Origin: Rhabdornis inornatus
Taxonomy: Eukaryota; Chordata; Aves; Passeriformes; Rhabdornithidae
DNA: 64,000 nt
Assembly: GCA_013397075.1 (NCBI GenBank)
Contig: VWZS01010887.1
Span: forward strand, 708,183-772,182
Direction: 5' to 3'
Made by a program: the position numbers and the translations under genes. The notes under the pieces were generated by a model that was not told where the DNA came from, did not search any database, and saw only the letters and a program-made list of their open reading frames with translations. This document shows positions 12,401-24,400 of this stretch, piece by piece (within the stretch, counting starts at the first letter, position 1; the number at the start of each line of letters is the position of its first letter).

Positions 12401-15400
12401 ACATAATCCAAGGCCATCTTTCCAGCTTTACAACAAAAAAATAAAATGGAAAAAAATTAGTTAATAAATTCATGGCATTTTACAGTTTGATCCTTGCTCA
12501 AGGCTTAAATTAAAGCAGGAATTCTGTCAAATCCTGAACTGACTGTCAACTCTCTCTGAGCTGCTCTGCTACTGTTCTCCTTTCACTATAGTACATATCT
12601 TACTCTACAGTCCATACACACTTAAGGTATACTCCATATACACTTCATATACTTTCTAGGCAATTTATATTTTGTGCAACAGTCCCTGATTTCAATTGCT
12701 TAATTCATGCACTGTTCTAGGACAGCTCAAGTACATATTCATCCATGAAAGTGCATCATCTCCCATTACACTCACAGTGTATTTGTGAAAAATAAAAGGA
12801 GAGCAAACCTGCAATTACTTGAATTTGCTGAAGCAATTGGCTTTTTCTCTGTTATTTCTGTGAATTTTACTGGCACAACCATGTGCTCAGAGGAGTAAGA
12901 AATCATAAATCAGCTCAGTTTATTTAAAACACTTCACACATATGACAGCTTTGATCTGAGTTCTTACACTTCACCCTGACTTCAGACTCGTTACCTTTTG
13001 TGTCAAGAACAGGAAATGAATGGAGCTACAAATAATATTTTTTTTTGAAAGATTATGAGAGGTTCCTTTCAGCCAGAAGCAATTATTCTGAAAGATACTT
13101 TATGTAAACACTTTAAGCAATCACAGGGACTGAGGGTTTGAGGTCTTTTCCTGTGCAGTAATTGTGTGAGCCTAAGTATGTTAAGACTGTTAAAGTCCCT
13201 GCTACTGAGATGTCTGGGTAGGTCCTTCAAAGAACCATTTCCAAAAAAAAAAAGGTAACAAAATCAAACAGAACATACCAACATTGTATAATATAAAATC
13301 ATCTAGAATGTAAAACTAAATCAAACTGAGCACCAAAAAAAATTTTTTTTCCGCAAAAAGTGTAAAATAAAATGATCTGGATAGCCCACTGCAAAGTAGT
13401 ATTGTGAGAGTCCATCTATCCAAACATAAATCAAGGTACTTCCATTCAAGATGTTTTCCCCAGATCATGTATCAGATCAGTGTATGTACATATATACACT
13501 AAGATTCTGACACTGTAACTTACAGTATACCATCAATCCATAAGAAGTTCTACTCAATATATCTTTGCATATTCTAGGAGAGTAACACATAACAAATTTC
13601 AGATCTCTGAAAGACAATATAGGGACTGAAAATCAAACAAATTTTTCTTCTCTTGGAATATATGTATGAACTGTATCTTCTCTGTCGCTAAATGTGCTTT
13701 AGGTACTACACATTAAGAATTAATTCAAAACACTAATATTGAGCTCTTGTTTTAAATACTAGAAGGGTCTCAGGGAAGGGAAGACCACCTGGTTAAACAG
13801 TGCAAATGGTAAGTCATGTACTTTAATGAGGTAGGCCAGTGGCACAGATTCAGGAACTAGCCCAGTGAAATCCCCAAACCAGGCAGTCTGTATAGGGCCT
13901 GGAATTCCCATTCTAGCTCTTAATGAAAAGACAGACACACAAAGCTGGAGCTTCACTAAATTTTTCAACTTAGGTTATGAGCATGATTCAGTAAAGCAAA
14001 TGTGCTTACAGTGCTGCTGTTGTGTATGTACCAAGTGCATTTTATACTACTTATAGTAATGTACATTGCAAAATAGTAAAGATTGATTCATCAAAATGAG
14101 CTATTTGCATGCCCAACACACTGGTCTTTTTGCCAGAAGAACTTCTCTGTGGCTTTCATTTGAAAGCAGTGATGTGCCACTATGCTGCAGCACTCAGGAA
14201 TTCCCATATAATACAAAGGACTTCTAAAAATGTAATACGGTCATTCTGTATACAGCAGGATCTTTTTCTTTTAAATAGTAACTCTGGTAGTCATAGTAAA
14301 TAATGCTAAAGGCTAAAATAACACTCTGAAGCTAGAGCAGGGGAATTTGAAAAAGATCTAGTTAAAGGTGAAGAGCAAAATTCTCAGATCAAATATATAG
14401 CTACACAACTGTGGGGAAAATTTTACATAACATTTTTGAGATTGCTTCTACCTCTTGAAATAATGGAAGTTTACCTTAGATGGAAGTTCTGAATGTTCAC
14501 ATTTCTGTAAGGAGCAGTTTTCCTTTGACACCACAGCAGCAGCCCTTCTTTGGCAGAGGTCTCTGTAAAAGACACAAGGAAGTAAAAAAAAGGAAAAATT
14601 TTAAAAGTGCTCAAGTAATTAATTTCTGGTCATCTTAAATGTGGTTGGCCACCTGAAACTGAATGACATAAACCAAAATTTAATCCTAAAAGATGTTCAT
14701 ATAAATGGACTATTGGAATTTCATTGAAATATAGAGGTCAGTTAAGATTAGAGTCTCAGCCTGCACGGAAGTTCTTGTATGTTAGAAATTGAAGGAATTA
14801 TATTGTTTGGACAGCAGACTGTACATTGGAGAAAAATACCCAATAAAAATATATCCAAATAGACATAAAAGATTGTGTTGGTGCCTACATGAAATATGCT
14901 CATAGCCTCAGTTCATTTGCTTGTGGGGAGGTTTAAGTGCCCAAAAAATACATTTATTATCTGGACCCTGTGGACATCTGAGTGCATAAGTAAAGGTCAG
15001 AAATTATTAAATAAACCATTAGGTCTACATTTAATATCTCACCAATTATGTGGGCAGGACAACATAGAGCTTGAAACAATTCTTCTTTTGTTGAAAATTG
15101 AGATTAGTTTCTAGAATTCTAGACTTTCAAAGCATAGACTTGATTTAAAGAGTATGGTAACAACATACTTTTTGGAGCCAGTTACCAAGTGAAAGAAAAA
15201 AATTCTGAAACAGTGAGGGAAAAAAGTGACAGATAGAAAGAAGAGTGATATAATCAGATATTTATTTGCAAAGAACATGGCAAATGGACAGGACTAAAAA
15301 TGTATGTTGGAAATAGAACCAAAACACAAAAGGTACAGCTCAGAAGCTCAGAAATATAGTCATGTTTCTGTCTCTGTAGCTGACAGACATGACAAGAACT

Positions 15401-18400
15401 TCTGCACTTAAAAAGCTGGCTCAAGGACTCTGTCAAGATAAGGAGAGTAAATAATTTTCCCTCCAGAAATTAATTTTGTCACCAGGTAGAGAACTTACAG
15501 TGTCATTTTCTGTGAAAAAAAATTTTTTTGGAACATTCCTCTCACTTATACACAATTCATTTAAAAATGTCTTTAAATGAATTTCTTAATTATGTAACTT
15601 AATTCTATCACTCTTACCTTCCACTGAAATATCCTGAATAGCAAAACGAAGGATGATAGTCCAGATCATACCCAGTGTCATTTTCACATTGCCATCCACA
15701 ATTTCTAAGGTGAAAAATAGATATAGTATTAGTATTTAAAGGTTTTTTTCAATTTCATCTTCTTTTATCATATATTTCTATAAATAATACATTGTAACTA
15801 ATAAATTAATTATACTGCTACTATATTTTTTTATTCACACAGTTCACCTGGGTTCATTTTTCAATAAACGCATTCTTGTGCTACTCTGCCAGTAGGACTG
15901 AAGATTACTGAGGTTAAGGTCACTTCAGTCCTTCCATGCTAAACGGCTCCTCTCAGGGTAGTTGTAACAGTTTCAAATCTTTACCTTTTAGGATGATGTT
16001 TTAGGGAGAACATGAAGGGAAATATTGGAAGTTTGAACAGTATCAGTATTAACAGTTTTTAAATACAACAGAACCAAAAACCATTGGGGTCTTACTCCAA
16101 TTTTTAAGAAACTACAGGATATTAACAGTACTGTTTTTTAATAAAATGGCATTCAATATCTCCCCTATACTGTTTAGATGTGTTTGAGAATTTACCTCTA
16201 GTGCCAGCCCAGACAAGACATGAAGAACAGCTCAAGAGACGCAGCACCTCCTGACACTGAGCTACACAGCTTCCTGCCAAGCTGTTCAGAACCATGGCCA
16301 CGAGGCTGTAATGCCTCACAGCTCTGAAGCATACACACATTTAAGTATCTTTAATATAAATGTGGGGTTTTTTACCTCTGGGGTTTCAATTTGTTCCAAG
16401 ACTGTTTGAGACTACCTATAACACGGGGAACATGGGAATTCCTGCCACAAGCCGGGTCAGAATCCAATGCTCCCATATTGTAATTAAGTGATACCACTTA
16501 AATTTCTCAACACCAAAAAATGTACTGCCAGATCACTTAAGCATGGTGGCAATGTTAAATCATTCTGAAAAGTAAGTCAAGAGACTCAGTAAAGCATAGT
16601 GAGACTATAAGGAGGGTGAAGCACTGGAAAGGAGGAGATGGGACTGCAGACTGACTTTTCGGTCACCTCACACTGAAAGAGCAGTGCAAAAAGGAAGGCA
16701 CCAGCTGCTCCCCTACTTAAAAGTCACCTCCAGCCCTTCTCAAAAAGTAAGCAGCTGTGTCTGCCTGGGGCCCCACTGGTGTTCTGGGCAAGGAGCAGGA
16801 GGAACTTGCAGCAGGAGGAATTTCCTCAATTTAAGATCAAATGCCAATAGAGGTGCCAGCAGAAAATGCAGTCACTCGGCTACTTAAAATTGCCTGAATC
16901 CAGGGGCAACTTTTGCAGAACAAGAGCAGCTGCTGTCTATGAGACCTGAGATACACGTTAAATTGCAGTAGGACATGACACAAGCTGTCACTTGAACCTA
17001 TGGAATTAACAAATGTGATGGGAAATATGTAACCCATCACTGCCCTATACTTATTTTGTTAGGTGATAATTCAAGTTTATATGTAAATGGCTAATTTCTC
17101 GTTTCTCCTTTGGATCCTGCACTAATTTTCCAGATTTCTTACACCACTCTGCCTGCCTTCCATGCATCCTGCCTTATTGGCCCTGAAAGACCTCAAATCT
17201 CAAAACAAAACCCTTCCAGACAAAAAAAGACCAAATCAGAATTAAAGCATGCAGCTACTTCTCTTTCTTCCCTCCTCCTGAGGGAAGTCATTTCACTATT
17301 CTGATTAGATGTCTTCTATGTATATACTGTAAAGATAAATTTCTTTAAATGTAAAATAAATGCATTTNAGAACAATAAAAACTGTCTAGGGAAAAAGTAA
17401 AGCAAAACAATTTCTCAAAGGTCTTAGTCCTTTTTTTTCTAATTCTGCTTTTGTTTTACTTATTTAATTTTTTATTCTAACCTTCTTGTAGCAGATTCAC
17501 AGATCATTTGGTCTTTATATTTTTCCCACTTCCCAGAAAAGCAATACAGAAGTATTTCCAATTAACAGGATATTTGTCTTTTGTGGTTCTCCATTTCTAG
17601 TTGATTTCATTCANGATGGGAAATATGTAACCCATCACTGCCCTATACTTATTTTGTTAGGTGATAATTCAAGTTTATATGTAAATGGCTAATTTCTCGC
17701 TTTCTCCTTTGGATCCTGCACTAATTTTCCAGATTTCTTACACCACTCTGCCTGCCTTCCATGCATCCTGCCTTATTGGCCCTGAAAGACCTCAAATCTC
17801 AAAACAAAACCCTTCCAGACAAAAAAAGACCAAATCAGAATTAAAGCATGCAGCTACTTCTCTTTCTTCCCTCCTCCTGAGGGAAGTCATTTCACTATTC
17901 TGATTAGATGTCTTCTATGTATATACTGTAAAGATAAATTTCTTTAAATGTAAAATAAATGCATTTAAATACTCAGGAAGCATTGCTAATTGTCAGGCAA
18001 TCAATTAATAGATTTGCATAATCACTACATCATTGTTTTGATTTACATATCCGTATGTACACACATACAGAATAAAAGAGCAAGAGAGGGAATTTTCTGT
18101 GTTGTGCCACAAGAGGATTTTCAAGTGATTTGCCAGCTTTGGTTTCTCATAAAACTGCTAGCATAAAACAACAACAACAAAGAGACTCCTATACAAGACA
18201 AGGAAGAAAAACAAAGTTGCTAAAATATTTAAAAGTATCAGTGACAAAAAGGCATTTATTCATTCCTATAATTTTCCTCTACAGGTCAACAGAAGACTTC
18301 ATCAATTTTTCACACTGCCTGTTTGCTCCGGCTGGAACATAACTCCTACCCCTCACACACACAAAGCTACAGCTTTCTGAGGGAGGGGAGGGGAGAGGAG

Positions 18401-21400
18401 AGAGAGGAGAGAGAGGAGAGAGAGGAGAGAGNNNNNNNNNNNNNNNNNNNNNNNNNNNNNNNNNNNNNNNNNNNNNNNNNNNNNNNNNNNNNNNNNNNNN
18501 NNNNNAGCGAGAGCTGGGTGAGGGAGGGGGGGGGAGAGGAGAGAGAGGAGAGAGAGGAGAGAGAGGAGAGAAGAACAATAAAAACTGTCTAGGGAAAAAG
18601 TAAAGCAAAACAATTTCTCAAAGGTCTTAGTCCTTTTTTTTCTAATTCTGCTTTTGTTTTACTTATTTAATTTTTTATTCTAACCTTCTTGTAGCAGATT
18701 CACAGATCATTTGGTCTTTATATTTTTCCCACTTCCCAGAAAAGCAATACAGAAGTATTTCCAATTAACAGGATATTTGTCTTTTGTGGTTCTCCATTTC
18801 TAGTTGATTTCATTCAGGATGCAAGTAGTTTGAAAATGGAGTTACTGCACTTTTTTAAAACTTAAGGGAAAACTTCTAAGTCCTGGACTGCGAATGCTTG
18901 ATAAGGATTGCTTTCACAGTTTTTTCTTTTAGCTTCTTGACTCTGTAGTCTCATTTCATGACCAGCAGAGAGAGAGATTCTTTGACAAGACAGGTCAGTA
19001 GATAAATTTGGCTTCTGCTCACATCACAATTAAACGTGATCAGCTCCTTCCACTCCACAGACGCCCCAGAGAAATCAGTCTCAGAACAATATTAGTGACT
19101 TCAAAGAATATCCCTGGACCCTTAGAAATACTAATTTTATTTTTGTATTGCTGTCCCACAGAAATCACCATTTTGAGGCCCCATTTTAAATGCCAGTTGT
19201 TCTCCTTGAGCCTACGTGCTCTTCACCATTAAGTATGTCAGATAATGGAACATGATCCTCAGCAGATTTAGATACAAAACTTTCATGCTTTGGAAATGAA
19301 AAAGTATTCCAAGCATCCATGTAACTCAGAGAATGCCCAAACAGATGGGTGCAGGCAAGCCCACATGCCCTGTGCTCACACACAGGGGCAGAGAGTTAAG
19401 GGGTTGTAGACTTTGACAACAACACAAACTTAAGGAGACTGTGCTCTGCCTCCTTGCTGGCATTCACTCCAACCTACTGTAATGACTGCCCGGTCAACAA
19501 CGCTCAGAAAATGCAACAAAATAAAAAAAACAAAGTGGAATGTGTTTTAAAAACAGATCGGATTGCTGATCCAGTCTCCAGCATAACCACAGCACCAGTT
19601 GTCAGCCCAAGTGAGAGGGCAGGGCTGTGAAGTGTGGGAGCAAGAATGTTGTTCCAGGGGGCACAGGGACTCTTTAAACACACACTGGTGCCAGAGGTCC
19701 CACACTGTGAAACCATAGCCAGTCAGATGTGATACTGCATTGCTGCATCAGCACAACATTGTGCCTTGGGTAACAAATTTAGTAGACGGGATGCAGTAAA
19801 CTTAACAGGGCACCAAGCACGTCTGTGCCAGAGCTGGCTTTGTGTTCAGGCTGTGTAGAGTGGGAGGGGAAGGCACGTGAATCTATCTGCTCCTGCCCAC
19901 ATGGATGTAATCTAATGTGGGCATCAGGCCATACTTGACATAGTGTCATGTCTTACAATGACAGGTTCCTCTCTGCACCTAAGCTATCACAGTAGCTGTG
20001 AATTTTTCTCCCAGGCTTCCATCTAAGAATTTAGTGTTTTTAAAATGATGATTAATTGCTTTTTGCTTTTAATACATCCATTTTACAGATTGAGAATTCC
20101 AGAAACAGGGAGCACCTAAACCACAGAGCATCTGAACCCATGCCAGTTGCTGCTAAGGAGAACAGCAGGGATAGTTTAAATGTTTTCAATTACTGATCTG
20201 AGCTATCCCAGATGCTTTGCCTTCAGAAAGTGCTCAAGTGCTATTCCCCAGCCTGAGTACCCTGGCAGTAGTGACCAGCAATAAACAGGGCAAAATAAGG
20301 GAGATGAGAGTGCAGAGGGCTGGCTTGCTCCTTTTCAGGAGCAGGTATGAGCTGATGTATCCTAGTTTAAGTACTCCAGCCTTGTGCAAACTGTGATCAG
20401 CGATAACAACCACTCTGTCCCACAAGATACTCCTTTTGCTACATCTGGTTTTTGTTAGGAAGCATCAGAGACTCCTGCACAACCTGACAGAAACTACCTT
20501 TCATTTGCTCCATGCTCTGTAATCTCAGCATTTCTTCACCATCTATCAAACAGGCATCTATATTCTTAATCTTCATTTCCACACATGAATTGTCTCTTCA
20601 GTACCCTCTGCTGTCCATTCAATGCCATGTCATTCTCAGAAGAACCTTACTGCAGAGGTTTAAGTAAGTAAGGATGGAAAAATCCCACTTTGCTCAATTA
20701 AATGAAGTGGGATTTTTCCATCCCACTTCATTTAATTGAGCAAAGGGCCTAGGTGCCCCAGCAGTCTGTAGAACTGATGGAGGGAGCCAGGCATCTCTGT
20801 AATGCAGTAGAGCTCTTCTGAGATCTCAAGTGCCTGTGGGAATTACCCACTTCTCCCCACTGATGATATATTCCCCAAAAAAAGGTCTCTGTTACATGCC
20901 TAAAGACAGATGATATGGATTTGGACTCAGGTGACCCACCCAGGTCAGTCTCAAATAAATAAAGAGTGAGTTCAAAAAAATGCTCTGCCCATGGAGCACA
21001 TTTCTTGGGATTTTTGAGCTCTAAATCTAGAAACTGAACACATTTGGTGAACAATACTTGAGGAACCAAGTGGGCTAGGTCAAACCAAGGTAAACCCAAT
21101 GAATGCTGACAGATCTCTCCATTATTTCTACAGATACCCTTATCCCACATAGTGAATTTCCTGTTCCATCCACAATTGCAGTAAGCTCCCTGGGATCAAG
21201 GCTTGAAAGCCAGAATAAGGATACATATAAGCCTATAGGAATCTGGAAACTGTAAGAAGATGCTCATAAATCAATCTAAAAGGCCTAAAAATGTCAGTAG
21301 AATACAGGAGTGCTTATCATCATCATAATGAGTTTACAGCCAAAATTTTGCTCTAAGGACATGTCAGAGTGGGGAAAAAAGCACAGAAAGTACATCATTG

Positions 21401-24400
21401 AGGCTACGGAATCAAAAATAGTTGGATATCATGCTAGCCACATCATTCTTGGTATGGAAATGGCTAGGGAAACCATTATGCAAATATCTTCATGGAGCAA
21501 CAAGTTCTACACACACCTTTGTCATTTTTAAACAATTAATTGAATCTCCTAGTGAGGCATAGGTTCACTTACAGCAAGAGTCTACCTTCTTTAGCTCAGT
21601 TTACATCTATCAGAATCTAGCTAGCCAACTGCATGTTGGTACTTAGCTACCTGAACAGCAGAACAATAAAAAAGCAATTACTTTAGTAAATAGCATCCCA
21701 CTCCACTTTCTTCATATGTTCAATCTCTCCCCAGTTACCACAGTTTCTTTTGATCACTCCCTTAACTCTACATCTGAATTTTAGAAACACAGCTGCAGAA
21801 AATCTCATAATAAAGTGGGAGTAGGTTCCAGCCACTCAGCAGTGATATCAGCCTTTGTTTTGTCTGAATAATATCTCCCAAAGATGCCAGACTGTATAAA
21901 GCACGCCCTAGAATCCAACCTGGTTTCTAAAGGAGTTCTTACTTTTAATAATGTATGGGAAAAACGCAATGTTCTGTAAGAAAATAAATCATTATCTCAA
22001 CACCTACTGAAAGACAAACAATTCAATTTAACCTTGGGGATAGACTAAGCTTAGTGCTCATTTATACCCCTATCCCTCTCCAGGTGTCCAAAAATTTCCA
22101 CCTCTTGTCCTTTCACAGATACAGTCCAGCAATCAACATTAAGGGATTTTTGAGGCACTCATATGTAGAGAAGAGTAATGTGCACATAATGTGGCCAAGG
22201 GTCTCCACCAGATTGCTCTGTAATGTGACCTAAGTAAGGTGCACTGTCAAGATCTGTCACGTACCTTCTGCACCAATTGACACAAGTTTCACTCCTTTGC
22301 TGGCGATGTAATCCAGAGCTTTGTTGACATTAGCAATTTTATGGAAGCGCATCTTCCCTCTGTCTGGTTTTGGTAGCCTTTCCCCTGCAGAACAACAAAT
22401 TTAATGTGTTTATTCTTATATACACCTTGCTACAGACATAAAAGTGATTAGAAATCAAGAGTGGATGTGCCCCAACACTACCTAAAAGTCAGCAGTTATT
22501 TTAATAGGTATTTTTGTGAAAGAATGCCAAAGAGGTTTGAACCAAGCACTGAAAAGAAAATCCACGTATTGAAGCATCTGATTTTGATCTTTCTGATATA
22601 GCAGTAAAATCAGAGTAAAATTTTTGTTTGCCCTAAATGTCCGGAAGATATGCGTATTTCCTCCTACTCTGCCTCTGGTTTATTGCTACTGTCTGTTACA
22701 GTAGCTGAATATTAAGAAAGCAGAATTTTCTCAGAGCTCATCATCCTTATCTGCCCAACTGTAAAGAGAGGCTGGATTCTATCCAGCAGATCAGCCATAG
22801 CATCCTTTAACATCTGACCAAGAAGAATGGCTTTTAACAACCTCATCCAGCACAGCAAAGCAGCTAATTTCAGAGCATAGGGCTAATGTGTTTGAACAAA
22901 CTTATTTTTTCAAGTGATAACAAAGAATAATAATTTCTAAAAAGATTCTCCATTTCATGAAGAATGACCATTTGAGGAATTTCTTTCCACACTGAAATCT
23001 GCAGCAAAAATCTGAAATGTCTCGTGTGTTTGTAGCTTGAGCTATTCCCTTCCCATTAAGGGGCATTCTGATCTTACCTTGGAGACTGTCCCTCTGAATA
23101 ATTTGTAACAAAAGGGACATGGTGAGTTTACATCAGTTAGCAAAAGTTCTTGGATGTTCCACTGTTTTGAAAAATGAGGTCTTTTATTTGTGACTAAATA
23201 TTGATCTAGGTGCGCTTTAGGCACTCACTTTTGAAAGTGTTGCTACATCCAATAAAGTCTTCAAAAGCAAAGCAAAACGTTTATGCTAAAAGCAGAATAA
23301 AATGAAATTTTAACCTAAGTGTAAAGGCTTTTTAAGTGTCAGGGGCTAAGACAAGGTCCTTAATGTTTTTGGTTTGTCCAACAACACTGTGATGTCAGTG
23401 ATATTCTGATGCACTGTGATATCCTGGAACACAAGGACAAACCAGAAAATTTTGGAGACAAGCAAAAAGCACAGCTTCTTTTCTCCTCCTTTTTGCTTTA
23501 CAGTGCGTTTCATCTCTCACTTTTCAGTTTACATAGTTTGTGTTTTTGGAATGGTTAACAATTTTTGTTCCTTTAAGAGTGTTTCAGTTAGTGCGCTGTA
23601 AATATAGAGAAAACTTTATTTTAGCTAACCTGAGATAACTTCCAAGAGGAGCATCAGTTTGAGGCCATTTCTGAAGTCCTCCTCAATGTTCTCAATCTGT
23701 GTGCCTGCTTTCCTGAGGTGGGAATTGCACCAGGCTGTAAACGTCTGTAATAGCAATTAAAAAAAACAAACAAAAACAACTTATCAACAAGGCATTTTCC
23801 AAACAACTGCTAAGCAGCTGAGTAAACACTGCATCTGAGATTTGGATGTCCAGCTCCCATTCATTCTATACATGTTGCCAAGTACAAAATTCTTATTCCA
23901 GATGTTAATGAAGATGTTCTATTCTTGAATAGAAATAATTTTGTGGTAGATTCCACTTGCAGATGCATCTCCAGACAGAAGTTCTATGCATAAAGGCAAA
24001 ATCTGGACACAAATGCAGATACTTAAGTTTGCAGGGGAAAAGTTATCACAAAGACAACCATGAATATTTTTGTGTCCATAATGAGTAACCAAGTCTGCTT
24101 TTACTCGCAGAGGTGAAAAGCAGAACTAATTCCATTGCAGAGGTCATATACATGTTACCTTTTGTATGAATCAAGTCCAAACACAGGCTACTATAAAATT
24201 TAGTAGTTAAATTAGTCTGGTTTTAAATATCCATCACTTCTCTCAGCTTTCTGACAAATTGTCCTTGCTTTTCAGTGTCTGTTAAGATACATAAAGTAAG
24301 TTTGTATTTACTAGGTATTTTAGCAGGTGTTTAGTTATATAACAAAGTCATTGTTACTAAACATTTTTAGTAAGTTAGACTTCAGCTTCTTAAAATTGTC

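Larger units (their letters stand above)
15705..22264 (-). other. ACTN2: ACTN2 intron 3
   Basis: Nominally 6.6 kb between exons 3 and 4. The true length differs, because about 598 bases (17017-17614) appear to be an assembly duplication and the GA satellite contains an N gap. It also carries the compound inverted repeat at 20672-20744. No gene seen. Confidence 0.88.

Noticed and set aside
17110..17903. Two identical small open frames (MDPALIFQ...)
   Set aside because: They are the same intron sequence seen twice because of the assembly duplication.
18279..18613. Open frames on both strands with LSPLS or REE repeats and X residues
   Set aside because: Translation of a purine satellite and of the N gap.
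20672..20744. Considered as a small RNA (pre-miRNA-like) hairpin
   Set aside because: The two interlocked inverted repeats and exact reverse-complement insertion fit a template-switch mutation better; there is no typical bulged precursor stem.
20749..21150. 133-codon minus-strand open frame in intron 3
   Set aside because: No recognisable domain, no splice context and not supported by any family I know. It could be part of an unidentified repeat but is not called.
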